A stretch of 64,000 nucleotides of DNA from Arcanobacterium sp. S3PF19 (GTDB lineage: Bacteria; Actinomycetota; Actinomycetes; Actinomycetales; Actinomycetaceae): assembly GCF_000758825.1 (NCBI RefSeq), contig NZ_JRMX01000014.1:248001-312000 (forward strand). Direction: 5' to 3'. The notes under the pieces are model-generated. The model was not told the DNA's origin. It did not search any database and saw only the letters and a program-made list of their open reading frames with translations. Made by a program: the position numbers and the translations under genes. This document shows, piece after piece, positions 53,258 to 60,576 of the stretch (position 1 is the first letter of the stretch; every line of letters starts with the position of its first letter).

Positions 53258-54040
53258 ATGAATGTTTCCCAATTGAGTTTGGCGCAGCTGCGGGATTTGG
53301 CGCTGCCGTTTTTGGAGCGCGCCCGGGAGATTGCCTTGGGCACCGGAAAGTTGGAAGTCAGCGTAAAATCTGACCGCAATGATTTGGTGACGCAGGTAGA
53401 TCGGGAGATTGAAAATTTTCTTGCCGGGAAACTGGAGCAGGCGACCGGTTATCCGATGCTGGGCGAGGAAGGGCATACGCGTGATTCCTTTGCCGGCCGG
53501 GTATGGATACTGGATCCGATCGACGGAACCATGAACTATGTGGCAACCCACCGGGATTATGCCATTTCGCTGGCATTGGCCGAAGACGGTGTTCCCGTGC
53601 TGGGTATCGTGGTTGATGTTGTGCGCGGAATCGTGTATTCCGCCATTCGGGGGCAGGGCGCGTTCTGCGACGGAAAGCCTCTGGGGCGCGTACCTGAGGA
53701 CGTGGGATACCGGAATGCGGTTTTGATCACGGATCTGAAAGAAATCTGTGCGCTTCCCCGTCTGCGTCAGGCGCTTACGGAATCCAGGGGCCACCGCCGT
53801 TACGGGTCGGCCGCGCTCGAACTGACGGAGGTTGCCTGCTCCAGGGCCGGAGCATTTGTCCATCTGTCTGTTTCGCCGTGGGATATTGCGGCAGCTTCGC
53901 TGATCTGCGGCGAAGTCGGTGTGCGTGTGACGCGTATGGACGGCACACATCTGAATGTGTGCGAAAAGGGGTCAATTTTGGCAGGCTGGCCGCAGGTGCA
54001 CGAAGAGCTGTTGGAAAAGCTGATCCGTGCCCCGCGCTGA
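53258..54040 (+). CDS. Inositol monophosphatase family protein
   Basis: A Mg-dependent phosphatase of 260 residues. Metal-binding motifs are present: GEEG in LGEEGHTRD, WILDPIDGTMNYV, and the C-terminal SPWDIAAASLI. In the operon context it would release free inositol from inositol-1-phosphate made by the preceding PI-PLC-like enzyme. IMPase-family members also act on histidinol phosphate, PAP or fructose bisphosphate, so the substrate is inferred. It is last in the operon, closed by strong stem-loops. Confidence 0.92.
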   Translation: MNVSQLSLAQLRDLALPFLERAREIALGTGKLEVSVKSDRNDLVTQVDREIENFLAGKLEQATGYPMLGEEGHTRDSFAGRVWILDPIDGTMNYVATHRDYAISLALAEDGVPVLGIVVDVVRGIVYSAIRGQGAFCDGKPLGRVPEDVGYRNAVLITDLKEICALPRLRQALTESRGHRRYGSAALELTEVACSRAGAFVHLSVSPWDIAAASLICGEVGVRVTRMDGTHLNVCEKGSILAGWPQVHEELLEKLIRAPR

Positions 54041-54057
54041 CCGGAGAAAATCTTTCC

Positions 54058-54080
54058 GGCCGTGACTTTCCGTCACGGCC
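54058..54080 (+). terminator. First stem-loop after the IMPase gene
   Basis: GGCCGTGAC, TTTCC loop, GTCACGGCC: a perfect 9-bp stem 17 bp past the stop codon. Confidence 0.65.
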
Positions 54081-54097
54081 GTGCGGCGGGTTACAAA

Positions 54098-54133
54098 GGA
54101 GGTGCCCGTTCCCAATTGGGAACGGGCACCTCC
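54098..54133. terminator. 36-bp perfect palindrome, bidirectional terminator
   Basis: Arms of 18 bp meet at CCCAATTGGG with no spacer, between convergent genes. A T-rich tail follows on the plus strand (GTTTTCATTTTG). Confidence 0.82.
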
Positions 54134-54173
54134 CGTCTGTTTTCATTTTGTCAGTGTTTTGCCCTGCGCTTTC

Positions 54174-54923
54174 TCAGGCACAAACAGCGTGAATTGCCTC
54201 CAGTACCGCCCGCGCCGAAGCGAGATGGCGGCGGCGGTAATCTTCGTCATTTGCCCAGAAGTTGTTTTTGCGCGTGACGTGTACCACAAGGCTGTTGGCA
54301 ACGGGAATGCGGTAGAGCGATCCCAGGATAAACAGGATGGCTGTTTCCATCTCGCAGTTTAGGATGCCCCGGTCCCGGTAATATCCCATTCCGCCGCCGC
54401 GCGTAAAGAGTTTCCCGGTTTCGGTCTGCGGATCGCGGAACTGCCCGGCGTAATATCCTTCGGACGTGAGCCCGATTCCGATATGCGTGACCATGTCGTG
54501 CTGTTTCATCTGCGTATTGATTTCGCCCAGAAGAATCGGATCCGCTACGGCCGGGAAGGAATCTTCGACGTAGCTCGACATCAGTCCGGCAGAGCGGGCC
54601 ATGGCGGAATTCAGGATAATGTCTCCGACGTTTATTCCGTCCTGCCACGCGCCGCAGCCGCCGCAGCGCACAATCCGTTTTGCACCGTTTTCGATCAGTT
54701 CGGTGACGGCGATTTCGGTGGAACCGGATCCGATTCCCGTGGAGCAGACAGATACGGGGATACCCCTATAGCTGCCGCCGATAACCTGAAATTCACGCGA
54801 ATCGGTGATTTGGTGCACATTTTCCAGCAGTGTGCCGATTAAGGCCACGCGGCCCGGATCACCGACGATCAGTGTTGCTTCCCCGAGCATTCCGGGAAGC
54901 AGATTTTTCAGGTGAATACTCAT
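54174..54923 (-). CDS. Nucleoside phosphorylase (uridine/purine nucleoside phosphorylase family)
   Basis: A 249-residue PNP/UDP-type phosphorylase splitting nucleosides with phosphate into a base and ribose-1-phosphate. Motifs: LIVGDPGRVALIG with the phosphate arginine, VCSTGIGSGSTEIAVTELI, RCGGCGAWQDGINVGDIIL, and NCEMETAILFILG for ribose binding. It resembles uridine phosphorylase more than hexameric PNP, but base preference is uncertain. Its ATG overlaps the stop of the MFS gene (ATGA), so uptake and cleavage of a nucleoside are coupled. Confidence 0.88.
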   Translation of the reverse strand: MSIHLKNLLPGMLGEATLIVGDPGRVALIGTLLENVHQITDSREFQVIGGSYRGIPVSVCSTGIGSGSTEIAVTELIENGAKRIVRCGGCGAWQDGINVGDIILNSAMARSAGLMSSYVEDSFPAVADPILLGEINTQMKQHDMVTHIGIGLTSEGYYAGQFRDPQTETGKLFTRGGGMGYYRDRGILNCEMETAILFILGSLYRIPVANSLVVHVTRKNNFWANDEDYRRRHLASARAVLEAIHAVCA

Positions 54924-56155
54924 TTTTCCTCTGCTCCTTCGTTTGTGTGTTTCTTCACGTTCAGAGTGAGAACCGTGAGGAAAGAGATTACATACAGTAC
55001 CGAGAGGAAGCCCATTGCCACGGTGAGCGAATAGTTGTCGAGGAAGAATCCGATTGCCACGGCGGAGAAACCTCCCACGGCACGTCCGATATTGAAAATA
55101 ACGTTGTTTGCCGTTGCGCGGATATATGTCGGATAAAGATTTCCGACGATTGCCCCGTATCCGGCGTTCATTCCGTTGGCGAAGAATCCGACGATTGCCC
55201 CGCCGATCAGAATCGCGCCTGCAGAGGCGGAGAATGAGTAAAGGAATACGGCCACGGCCGAGGCAAGAAGGAATAAACCGTAGGCAAATTTCGGTCCGAT
55301 TTTATCCATGAGCTGCCCGAATACGAACATACCCAAAACCATGCCGATGATTGTGGCAATCATCCATGTCGAAGAGCCTTTCACGGAAACGTGCGCCTGC
55401 TCCTGGATAATCGAGGGAAGCCAGTTCATCAGTCCGAAATATCCCGCTACCTGCACGGTTGCCATCAGCGTCAGGCGCAGCGTGGTTGGCGTGCGTCCGG
55501 CGCGGAAGAGCTCGGCCACGGAAATTTTTTCGTTTTTGTTGCGCCCGGCTTCCGCGCGCGCTTTCTTCCAGTGCTCCGATTCGGGCAGGCAGAACCAGGC
55601 CCAGATGGCGAAGAATACGGGCAGTCCGCCGAAGATAAACAGTGCGCGCCATCCTGCCGCGGGTACGATGAGCGCGGCGGCGACGGCGGCAATAATTGCG
55701 CCGAACTGTCCGGCAATCGTAACCCACGATGTTACCCGTCCGCGCCGCCCGGCACTGAATGCGTCGGCCGTAAGGCTCATAACCACGCCGTACATACCCC
55801 CTCCGCCGACGCCGACGAGAAACCGCAGCACGTACACCGCACCGATAGTGTCCACGAAGCCGACAGCGGCCGTGGCGAGAGAGAAGATGGCCACGGTAAG
55901 GGCAAGATTCTTCGCCCTTCCGAATCGGTCGGCAAGCGTGCCGAACACGATCCCTCCCGCCAGCATTCCCAGATTGGTGACTGTGGAAATGAATCCGCCC
56001 GCCGTTTTGTTGATCCCAAAATCAACGAGCATCGAGGCAAGCACGAAAGACAGAAGCATTGTGCTTGTGCTCTGCAGTCCCAGGCCGCCCAATGCGGCTC
56101 CCAGTACTTTTTTCTGATAACCCGTAAACCCGCGTTCGGTCTGGGTAGTTTTCAT
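54920..56155 (-). CDS. MFS transporter, putative nucleoside carrier
   Basis: A 411-residue, twelve-helix major facilitator similar to the aromatic acid/sialic acid symporter group. The loop 2-3 motif is GTLADRFGRAKNLALT, with GVGGGGMYGVVMSLTADAF and LYPTYIRATANNVIFNIGRAVGG as further landmarks. It overlaps the downstream nucleoside phosphorylase by 4 bases, so a nucleoside is the likely cargo, although the transporter family itself does not prove this. It is divergent from the iclR-type gene across a 213-bp region with tandem repeats. Confidence 0.85.
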   Translation of the reverse strand: MKTTQTERGFTGYQKKVLGAALGGLGLQSTSTMLLSFVLASMLVDFGINKTAGGFISTVTNLGMLAGGIVFGTLADRFGRAKNLALTVAIFSLATAAVGFVDTIGAVYVLRFLVGVGGGGMYGVVMSLTADAFSAGRRGRVTSWVTIAGQFGAIIAAVAAALIVPAAGWRALFIFGGLPVFFAIWAWFCLPESEHWKKARAEAGRNKNEKISVAELFRAGRTPTTLRLTLMATVQVAGYFGLMNWLPSIIQEQAHVSVKGSSTWMIATIIGMVLGMFVFGQLMDKIGPKFAYGLFLLASAVAVFLYSFSASAGAILIGGAIVGFFANGMNAGYGAIVGNLYPTYIRATANNVIFNIGRAVGGFSAVAIGFFLDNYSLTVAMGFLSVLYVISFLTVLTLNVKKHTNEGAEEK

Positions 56156-56221
56156 TGTTCGCCTTTCCTGCCGTTTAATCCGGTCTCAGCTCCGAAACCG
56201 CTTTTAAATTATAATTTCCTG

Positions 56222-56273
56222 TTGACTATTTCTTTCCGCTGAGCGAAAATAGTTTCCGTACAACGAAGTATAG
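56222..56273. promoter_or_regulatory. Tandem candidate IclR operators over a divergent promoter
   Basis: Two back-to-back units with the pattern TTTCCG-N5-CGAA...ATAG lie at 56233-56252 and 56253-56273. The first sits within a promoter-like TTGACT (56222-56227), 17 bases, GAAAAT. The repeat period of about 20 bp puts both on one face of the helix. They lie between the MFS-phosphorylase pair and the IclR-ABC genes, so they are probable sites of that regulator. Confidence 0.6.
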
Positions 56274-56368
56274 CGAGCTTGGAGTGGTATGTCTAGAGGG
56301 AAATACGGGAGCGAAATTAGGTATTTTTATAGAGTGGCAATTCCGGCGCGCACAGAACGGAGCAGACA

Positions 56369-57109
56369 GTGGAACTCGTAAAACGCACACTCGCAATTCT
56401 TCGCACTATCGCCGAAGGGGAAAAATTCTTAACGCTTTCGGAAATTTCCCTGCGGACAAAAATTCCCGTGTCCAGCATCAGCCGCATTATTTCCACACTC
56501 ACGGAAGAACAGTTCGTGGTGCGGGGCAGCGACAGACGCTACGGAATCGGTCCGGAAGCCATCGGGCTGTGCCGCGGCGGGCGTTTTTTGGACGACGCTT
56601 CCCGCGATATCCTCTCCAACCTCTGCGAAGAATACGAAGAAACCGTATTTTTAAGCCGTTTCGTGGGAAACCAGGTGCGCTGTCTTGCGCTTTGGCACGG
56701 CACGCGTCCCGTAACACTGGCCGTGCGCACCGGTGATATGCTGCCGATTCATGCTTCGGCCGCGGCGCGCGTAATCCTCGCTGAATATCCCCTTTCCCGG
56801 GCGCAGGAAGTGATTGCCCGCAGCGAACGGATAAAATTCACCCCCAAAACACTGACATCCGAAAAAGACATTCTCCGGCACCTGAAAACGGTGCACGAAC
56901 GCGGATACGACATCTGCTACAACGAGCTGAACGCCGGTGTTCTGGTGGTTTCCGCGCCGATCATCGGGCCGCACAATACGGTCACAACCTCGGTTTCAAT
57001 GGCGGGGGCGGTAATGGGGGACGCAGAGGCAAAAGCCGGTGCCGAACACTGGCTGCCTCCCGTGCAGGAGGCGGCAAAACGGATATCCGGACTGTGGACG
57101 CACGAATAA
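56369..57109 (+). CDS. IclR-family transcriptional regulator
   Basis: A 246-residue IclR-type regulator. The N-terminal winged helix is KRTLAILRTIAEGEKFLTLS then EISLRTKIPVSSISRIISTL, and the effector domain ends in DICYNELNAGVLVVSAPI. The start is a GTG with ACGGAG 6 bases upstream. Placed between a nucleoside MFS/phosphorylase pair and a four-gene ABC importer, it probably controls one or both. Ligands of this family are usually small aromatic or carboxylic compounds or intermediates; none can be named here. Confidence 0.9.
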   Translation: MELVKRTLAILRTIAEGEKFLTLSEISLRTKIPVSSISRIISTLTEEQFVVRGSDRRYGIGPEAIGLCRGGRFLDDASRDILSNLCEEYEETVFLSRFVGNQVRCLALWHGTRPVTLAVRTGDMLPIHASAAARVILAEYPLSRAQEVIARSERIKFTPKTLTSEKDILRHLKTVHERGYDICYNELNAGVLVVSAPIIGPHNTVTTSVSMAGAVMGDAEAKAGAEHWLPPVQEAAKRISGLWTHE

Positions 57110-57142
57110 CAGGCATCCGAAAAAGCGTACGGAGGGAGAAAG

Positions 57143-57931
57143 TTGAACGATACATCCGAAAACATCACAGTAAAACTGCGGCACGTGAATAAGCGTTACC
57201 GTTCCCGACGCGGCGCAGCGGAAACAACCGCGCTTCTCGATGTAAACCTGGAAGTCAGGCGGGGCGAAATCATGTCGGTGATCGGCCCTTCCGGCTGCGG
57301 AAAATCGACAATGCTGCGGATCATCGCCGGTCTGGACACGGACTTTACGGGAGAAGTGCAGCGGTTTTGGAAAACGGAAAGAAAGAAAGGCCTGCCCGAT
57401 ACGGGATTTGTGTTTCAGTCCCCGACGCTGCTCCCGTGGCGTTCGGTGCGGAAAAATATCGCCCTGGGACTGGAGAAAGCCGGTCTTTCGCGCGCCGAGA
57501 CGGATGCCCGGATAGGGGAAATGCTGGAAATGACGGGTCTTGCGGATTTCGCCGATTCCTATCCGAATCAGCTCTCCGGCGGAATGCAGCAGCGGGTGCA
57601 GATCGCCCGGGCGCTCGCATACGATCCCCCGGTGCTCCTGATGGACGAGCCTTTCGGCGCGCTCGATTACATTACGCGCGAACAGCTGCAGGAAGATCTG
57701 CTGAAAATATGGCAAAGCACGGAAAAGACCATCATACTTGTGACACACGCTACCGATGAGGCGGCGTATCTCTCGAAGCGCGTATGCGTTCTCTCCTCGC
57801 GCCCGGGGACGGTAAAAGCGGTTCACACCGTGCCGATATCCTATCCGCGCACGATAGACGTAAAAGCCGGCGCGGACTTTGCGCAGTTTCAGAATCTTTT
57901 GCGGGAGGAGCTCAAAGATGAACCGAAATAA
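57143..57931 (+). CDS. ABC transporter ATPase (NitT/TauT family), system 2
   Basis: A 262-residue ATPase with Walker A GPSGCGKST, Q-loop FVFQSPTLLPWRS, signature LSGGMQQRVQIARAL, Walker B VLLMDEPFGALD and H-loop VTHATDEAA. It starts with a TTG after GGAGGGAG. It is first of four genes encoding an importer with two different permeases (57918, 59737) and one lipoprotein (58687), 33 bp downstream of the IclR gene. Confidence 0.93.
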   Translation: MNDTSENITVKLRHVNKRYRSRRGAAETTALLDVNLEVRRGEIMSVIGPSGCGKSTMLRIIAGLDTDFTGEVQRFWKTERKKGLPDTGFVFQSPTLLPWRSVRKNIALGLEKAGLSRAETDARIGEMLEMTGLADFADSYPNQLSGGMQQRVQIARALAYDPPVLLMDEPFGALDYITREQLQEDLLKIWQSTEKTIILVTHATDEAAYLSKRVCVLSSRPGTVKAVHTVPISYPRTIDVKAGADFAQFQNLLREELKDEPK

Positions 57932-58712
57932 GCCGTTTCGGTTTGGCATTTCCGCCCTGAAATGGTTTGCCTACGTGCTCTGCCTGCTTCTGCTGTGGCA
58001 GCTGTATGTGTCTGCGGCACGGATTCCGCGTTTTATCCTTCCCCCGCCGACGGAAGTGCTGAAAGAATTGGATGTGCTGCTGAAAACGGGCGAACTGTAT
58101 GCGCATTTCCTTTACACCGCGCGGAATATGGTCTGCGGTTTCGGTATCGGGCTGATTTTGGGTGCGCTGTTGGGAACGCTGTGCAGCAAAAGCGCCTTTG
58201 TGTCGGCAGCTCTTTCCCCTTTTCTTGTGTTTTTGCAGGCGATGCCGAAGATCGCTCTTGCGCCGCTGTTTGTGCTGTGGTTTGGGCTCGGTCTGAAAAG
58301 TCAGCTGATTCTGATTGTGTCGCTGGCGTTCTTTCCCGTTCTTTCCGGGACTGTGGCCGGTTTGCGCAGCCGTAATCCTGATTTCGACCATCTGCGCCGA
58401 ATTTTCGTGATGGGTAAATTGGAGTTCTTTTACAAAGTGGAGATTCCGGCGGCCGTTCCCCTCTTTTTCGCCGGCGTGCGCCTTGCCCTGCTGGATGCGC
58501 TTACGGGCGCGGTTTTGGCGGAATTTATCGCTTCCGAAAAGGGTTTGGGATATCTGCTTGTGCTCGGTAATTCGACTTACAAAACTTCGGTCCTGCTGGC
58601 GGCGGTGGCCGCGATCCTGTGTTTCGGGGTGCTGGTCTACCTGCTTATTCAGTGCGCCGAAAACTATTTTCTGCGCTGGAGGGATAATGGACGGAATGAA
58701 ACGGTATTTTAA
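57918..58712 (+). CDS. ABC transporter permease A, system 2
   Basis: A 264-residue membrane subunit with about six hydrophobic segments and AMPKIALAPLFVLWFGLG before the coupling loop (PDFDHLRRIFVMGKLEFFYKVEIP). The ATG at 57918 overlaps the ATPase gene by 14 bases and has GGAGGAG upstream. The close match of its central segment to permease B suggests duplication and a heterodimeric channel. Confidence 0.9.
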   Translation: MNRNKPFRFGISALKWFAYVLCLLLLWQLYVSAARIPRFILPPPTEVLKELDVLLKTGELYAHFLYTARNMVCGFGIGLILGALLGTLCSKSAFVSAALSPFLVFLQAMPKIALAPLFVLWFGLGLKSQLILIVSLAFFPVLSGTVAGLRSRNPDFDHLRRIFVMGKLEFFYKVEIPAAVPLFFAGVRLALLDALTGAVLAEFIASEKGLGYLLVLGNSTYKTSVLLAAVAAILCFGVLVYLLIQCAENYFLRWRDNGRNETVF

Positions 58713-59730
58713 GCGGGCTTTTGGGTGCTTTGCGCTGTTGGGCGTGCTGTTTTCCCTTTGCGGGTGCGCCTGCGGGGAGATAAGTCTGCGCCGCGCCCAC
58801 GGGCTGACGAAAGTTACCGTTCAGATTGACGGAGCCGCAGTCCCCTACTATGCGCCGCTGTACGTGGCGAAGGAAAAAGGGTATTTTGCCCGCGAGGGAC
58901 TGGACGTGAGCTTCATTTACGCAGATGCGTCCACCGTGCTGAAAAATGTGGCGGTCGGAAATGTGGAATTCGGTTTCCCCAACGGCGATTCAGTTGTTTC
59001 GGCAATCGCCAACGGCGTGCCGATCGGCGTGGTACACACAACCTATCAGCAGGGAATAGGGGCAATTTTGAGTCTGGAGGGCAACCCGGTGCGAAAACCG
59101 GCCGATCTGAAGGGAAAGACGGTGGCCGTAACCGGCCTGGGCAGCCCGAATTTTGTGCAGCTGCAGGCCCTGGCGGCAAAAAACGGGTTCAGCCTGCGCA
59201 ATGATCTGACACTGAAAACAGTGGGCACTTCGGCAATCACCCAGGCACTGCAGGGCGGGGAGGCAGACGCGATAATTTTTTCCCGCGTGCGGTATTTTGC
59301 CATGAAGAACAAAGGCGTTCCCGTGCATGAAATCCCGCTGGAGCGTTATTTCCCCTCCTACGGAAACGTGCTGGTGGCGAACCGGTATCTGATAGACAGA
59401 TATCCGCAGACCGTGCGGGGTTTTATCCGCGCGCTGGATGCTTCCCTCTCGGATCTTACGCACGGGAAACTTGCCGGGGGCGTCAAAATCGCAATGCGCT
59501 ATGCGCCCGGGTTCAAAGGTGAGGAAAAGCAGGTTCTGCAAACGATGAATGAGCTGTTTGTGGGCGATCTGTGGCAGTCCGACCTTACCCGGCGCCGCGG
59601 ATTCGGATTCTCCGATCCGAAAAAATGGCAGAGCATTGCCGATCTGCAGTACCGTTACGGGCTGATCGACACTCCCGTAAAAATGAAGGATTACGTATTT
59701 CAGCCGGATTATTTTCAGGCGAAGAAGTGA
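58687..59730 (+). CDS. ABC transporter substrate-binding lipoprotein (NMT1/THI5-like), system 2
   Basis: A 347-residue solute-binding protein. The short signal peptide ends in a Cys-rich lipobox-like stretch (FSLCGCACG). The NMT1 domain begins VTVQIDGAAVPYYAPLYVAK and includes FGFPNGDSVVSAIANGVPIG and GKTVAVTGLGSPNFVQLQAL. The ATG at 58687 overlaps permease A by 26 bases, with GGAGG upstream. Relatives bind pyrimidines (thiamine precursors), riboflavin, taurine or nitrate. The neighbouring nucleoside genes mildly favour a pyrimidine-type ligand. Confidence 0.88.
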   Translation: MDGMKRYFKRAFGCFALLGVLFSLCGCACGEISLRRAHGLTKVTVQIDGAAVPYYAPLYVAKEKGYFAREGLDVSFIYADASTVLKNVAVGNVEFGFPNGDSVVSAIANGVPIGVVHTTYQQGIGAILSLEGNPVRKPADLKGKTVAVTGLGSPNFVQLQALAAKNGFSLRNDLTLKTVGTSAITQALQGGEADAIIFSRVRYFAMKNKGVPVHEIPLERYFPSYGNVLVANRYLIDRYPQTVRGFIRALDASLSDLTHGKLAGGVKIAMRYAPGFKGEEKQVLQTMNELFVGDLWQSDLTRRRGFGFSDPKKWQSIADLQYRYGLIDTPVKMKDYVFQPDYFQAKK

Positions 59731-59736
59731 GGTGCC

Positions 59737-60489
59737 ATGTTTGGGAAGAATAATTTTCGGCGCCGTTGGGGCGGATTCTGCTCGGTAGCGCTGTTTTTGG
59801 TGCTGTGGCAGATTTTCTCGCCGCCTGCCGGGGGCCACGGTGCGCTTCCTTCCCCCCTTGCGCTGCTTGTGCGCGCCCGGGAACTGTTTTCCTCGGCGGG
59901 ACTGGGCTACGACGTGGCCGTCACCGTCTCGGAAATCGTGATCGGCGTGGCTGTGGGCACGTTTGCCGGCCTTTTCACGGCATTCGTCTTTTTCCGGGCG
60001 CGCAGGGTGGAGCGGCTGTCGTTTCCGCTGATTCTGATTGTGCAAATTACGCCGAAAATTGCCCTTGCGCCGCTGTTTGTGCTGTGGTTTGGGATCGGTT
60101 TGTTCTCCAAAGTGTGGCTGGTTGCGCTGGTGACGTTTTTCCCGGTGCTGGTTAATTCTCTGGCGGGACTGCGTTCCATCGATCCGCAGATGTTTGAGCT
60201 GAGTAAAATTTTGGAGCTTGGCGCCTGGCGTCGGCTGCGCGAAATTGAGCTGCCGGGGATCCGGGAAAATATTTTCGTGGGGCTGAAACTCGGAGTTTTG
60301 TCTGCCGTAACGGCCGCCGTGATCGGTGAGATGATCGGCGCGCGGCAGGGACTGGGGTATGTGGTCGTGCGGGGGCAGGAATCCGCCGACGTTGCCCAGA
60401 GCATGGTGGCAATAATTCTGCTCGGATTTACCGGTCTTCTTTTTTGGAAGGGGATCGAAAGGCAGACAGAGAAAAGCGGAGAAAAATAG
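59737..60489 (+). CDS. ABC transporter permease B, system 2
   Basis: A 250-residue second permease with about six hydrophobic segments. It shares IVQITPKIALAPLFVLWFGIG with permease A, followed by the coupling loop (FELSKILELGAWRRLREIELP). It starts 6 bp after the lipoprotein gene and ends the four-gene importer, directly at a 25-bp stem terminator. Confidence 0.9.
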   Translation: MFGKNNFRRRWGGFCSVALFLVLWQIFSPPAGGHGALPSPLALLVRARELFSSAGLGYDVAVTVSEIVIGVAVGTFAGLFTAFVFFRARRVERLSFPLILIVQITPKIALAPLFVLWFGIGLFSKVWLVALVTFFPVLVNSLAGLRSIDPQMFELSKILELGAWRRLREIELPGIRENIFVGLKLGVLSAVTAAVIGEMIGARQGLGYVVVRGQESADVAQSMVAIILLGFTGLLFWKGIERQTEKSGEK

Positions 60490-60542
60490 GGCCGAAACGA
60501 AACCCGGGCGGGACTGTGTCCCGCCCGGGTTTCGTTTCGGCC
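60490..60542. terminator. 25-bp perfect stem terminator between convergent genes
   Basis: The first arm, GGCCGAAACGAAACCCGGGC plus GGGAC, is perfectly repeated in inverse around a 3-base loop. It starts directly after the permease stop codon and lies 34 bp from the end of the convergent wall-protein gene, so it can serve both. Confidence 0.85.
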
Positions 60543-60576
60543 GGCGAATATCCGTTTTCGGTTATTTTCCGGCTGT

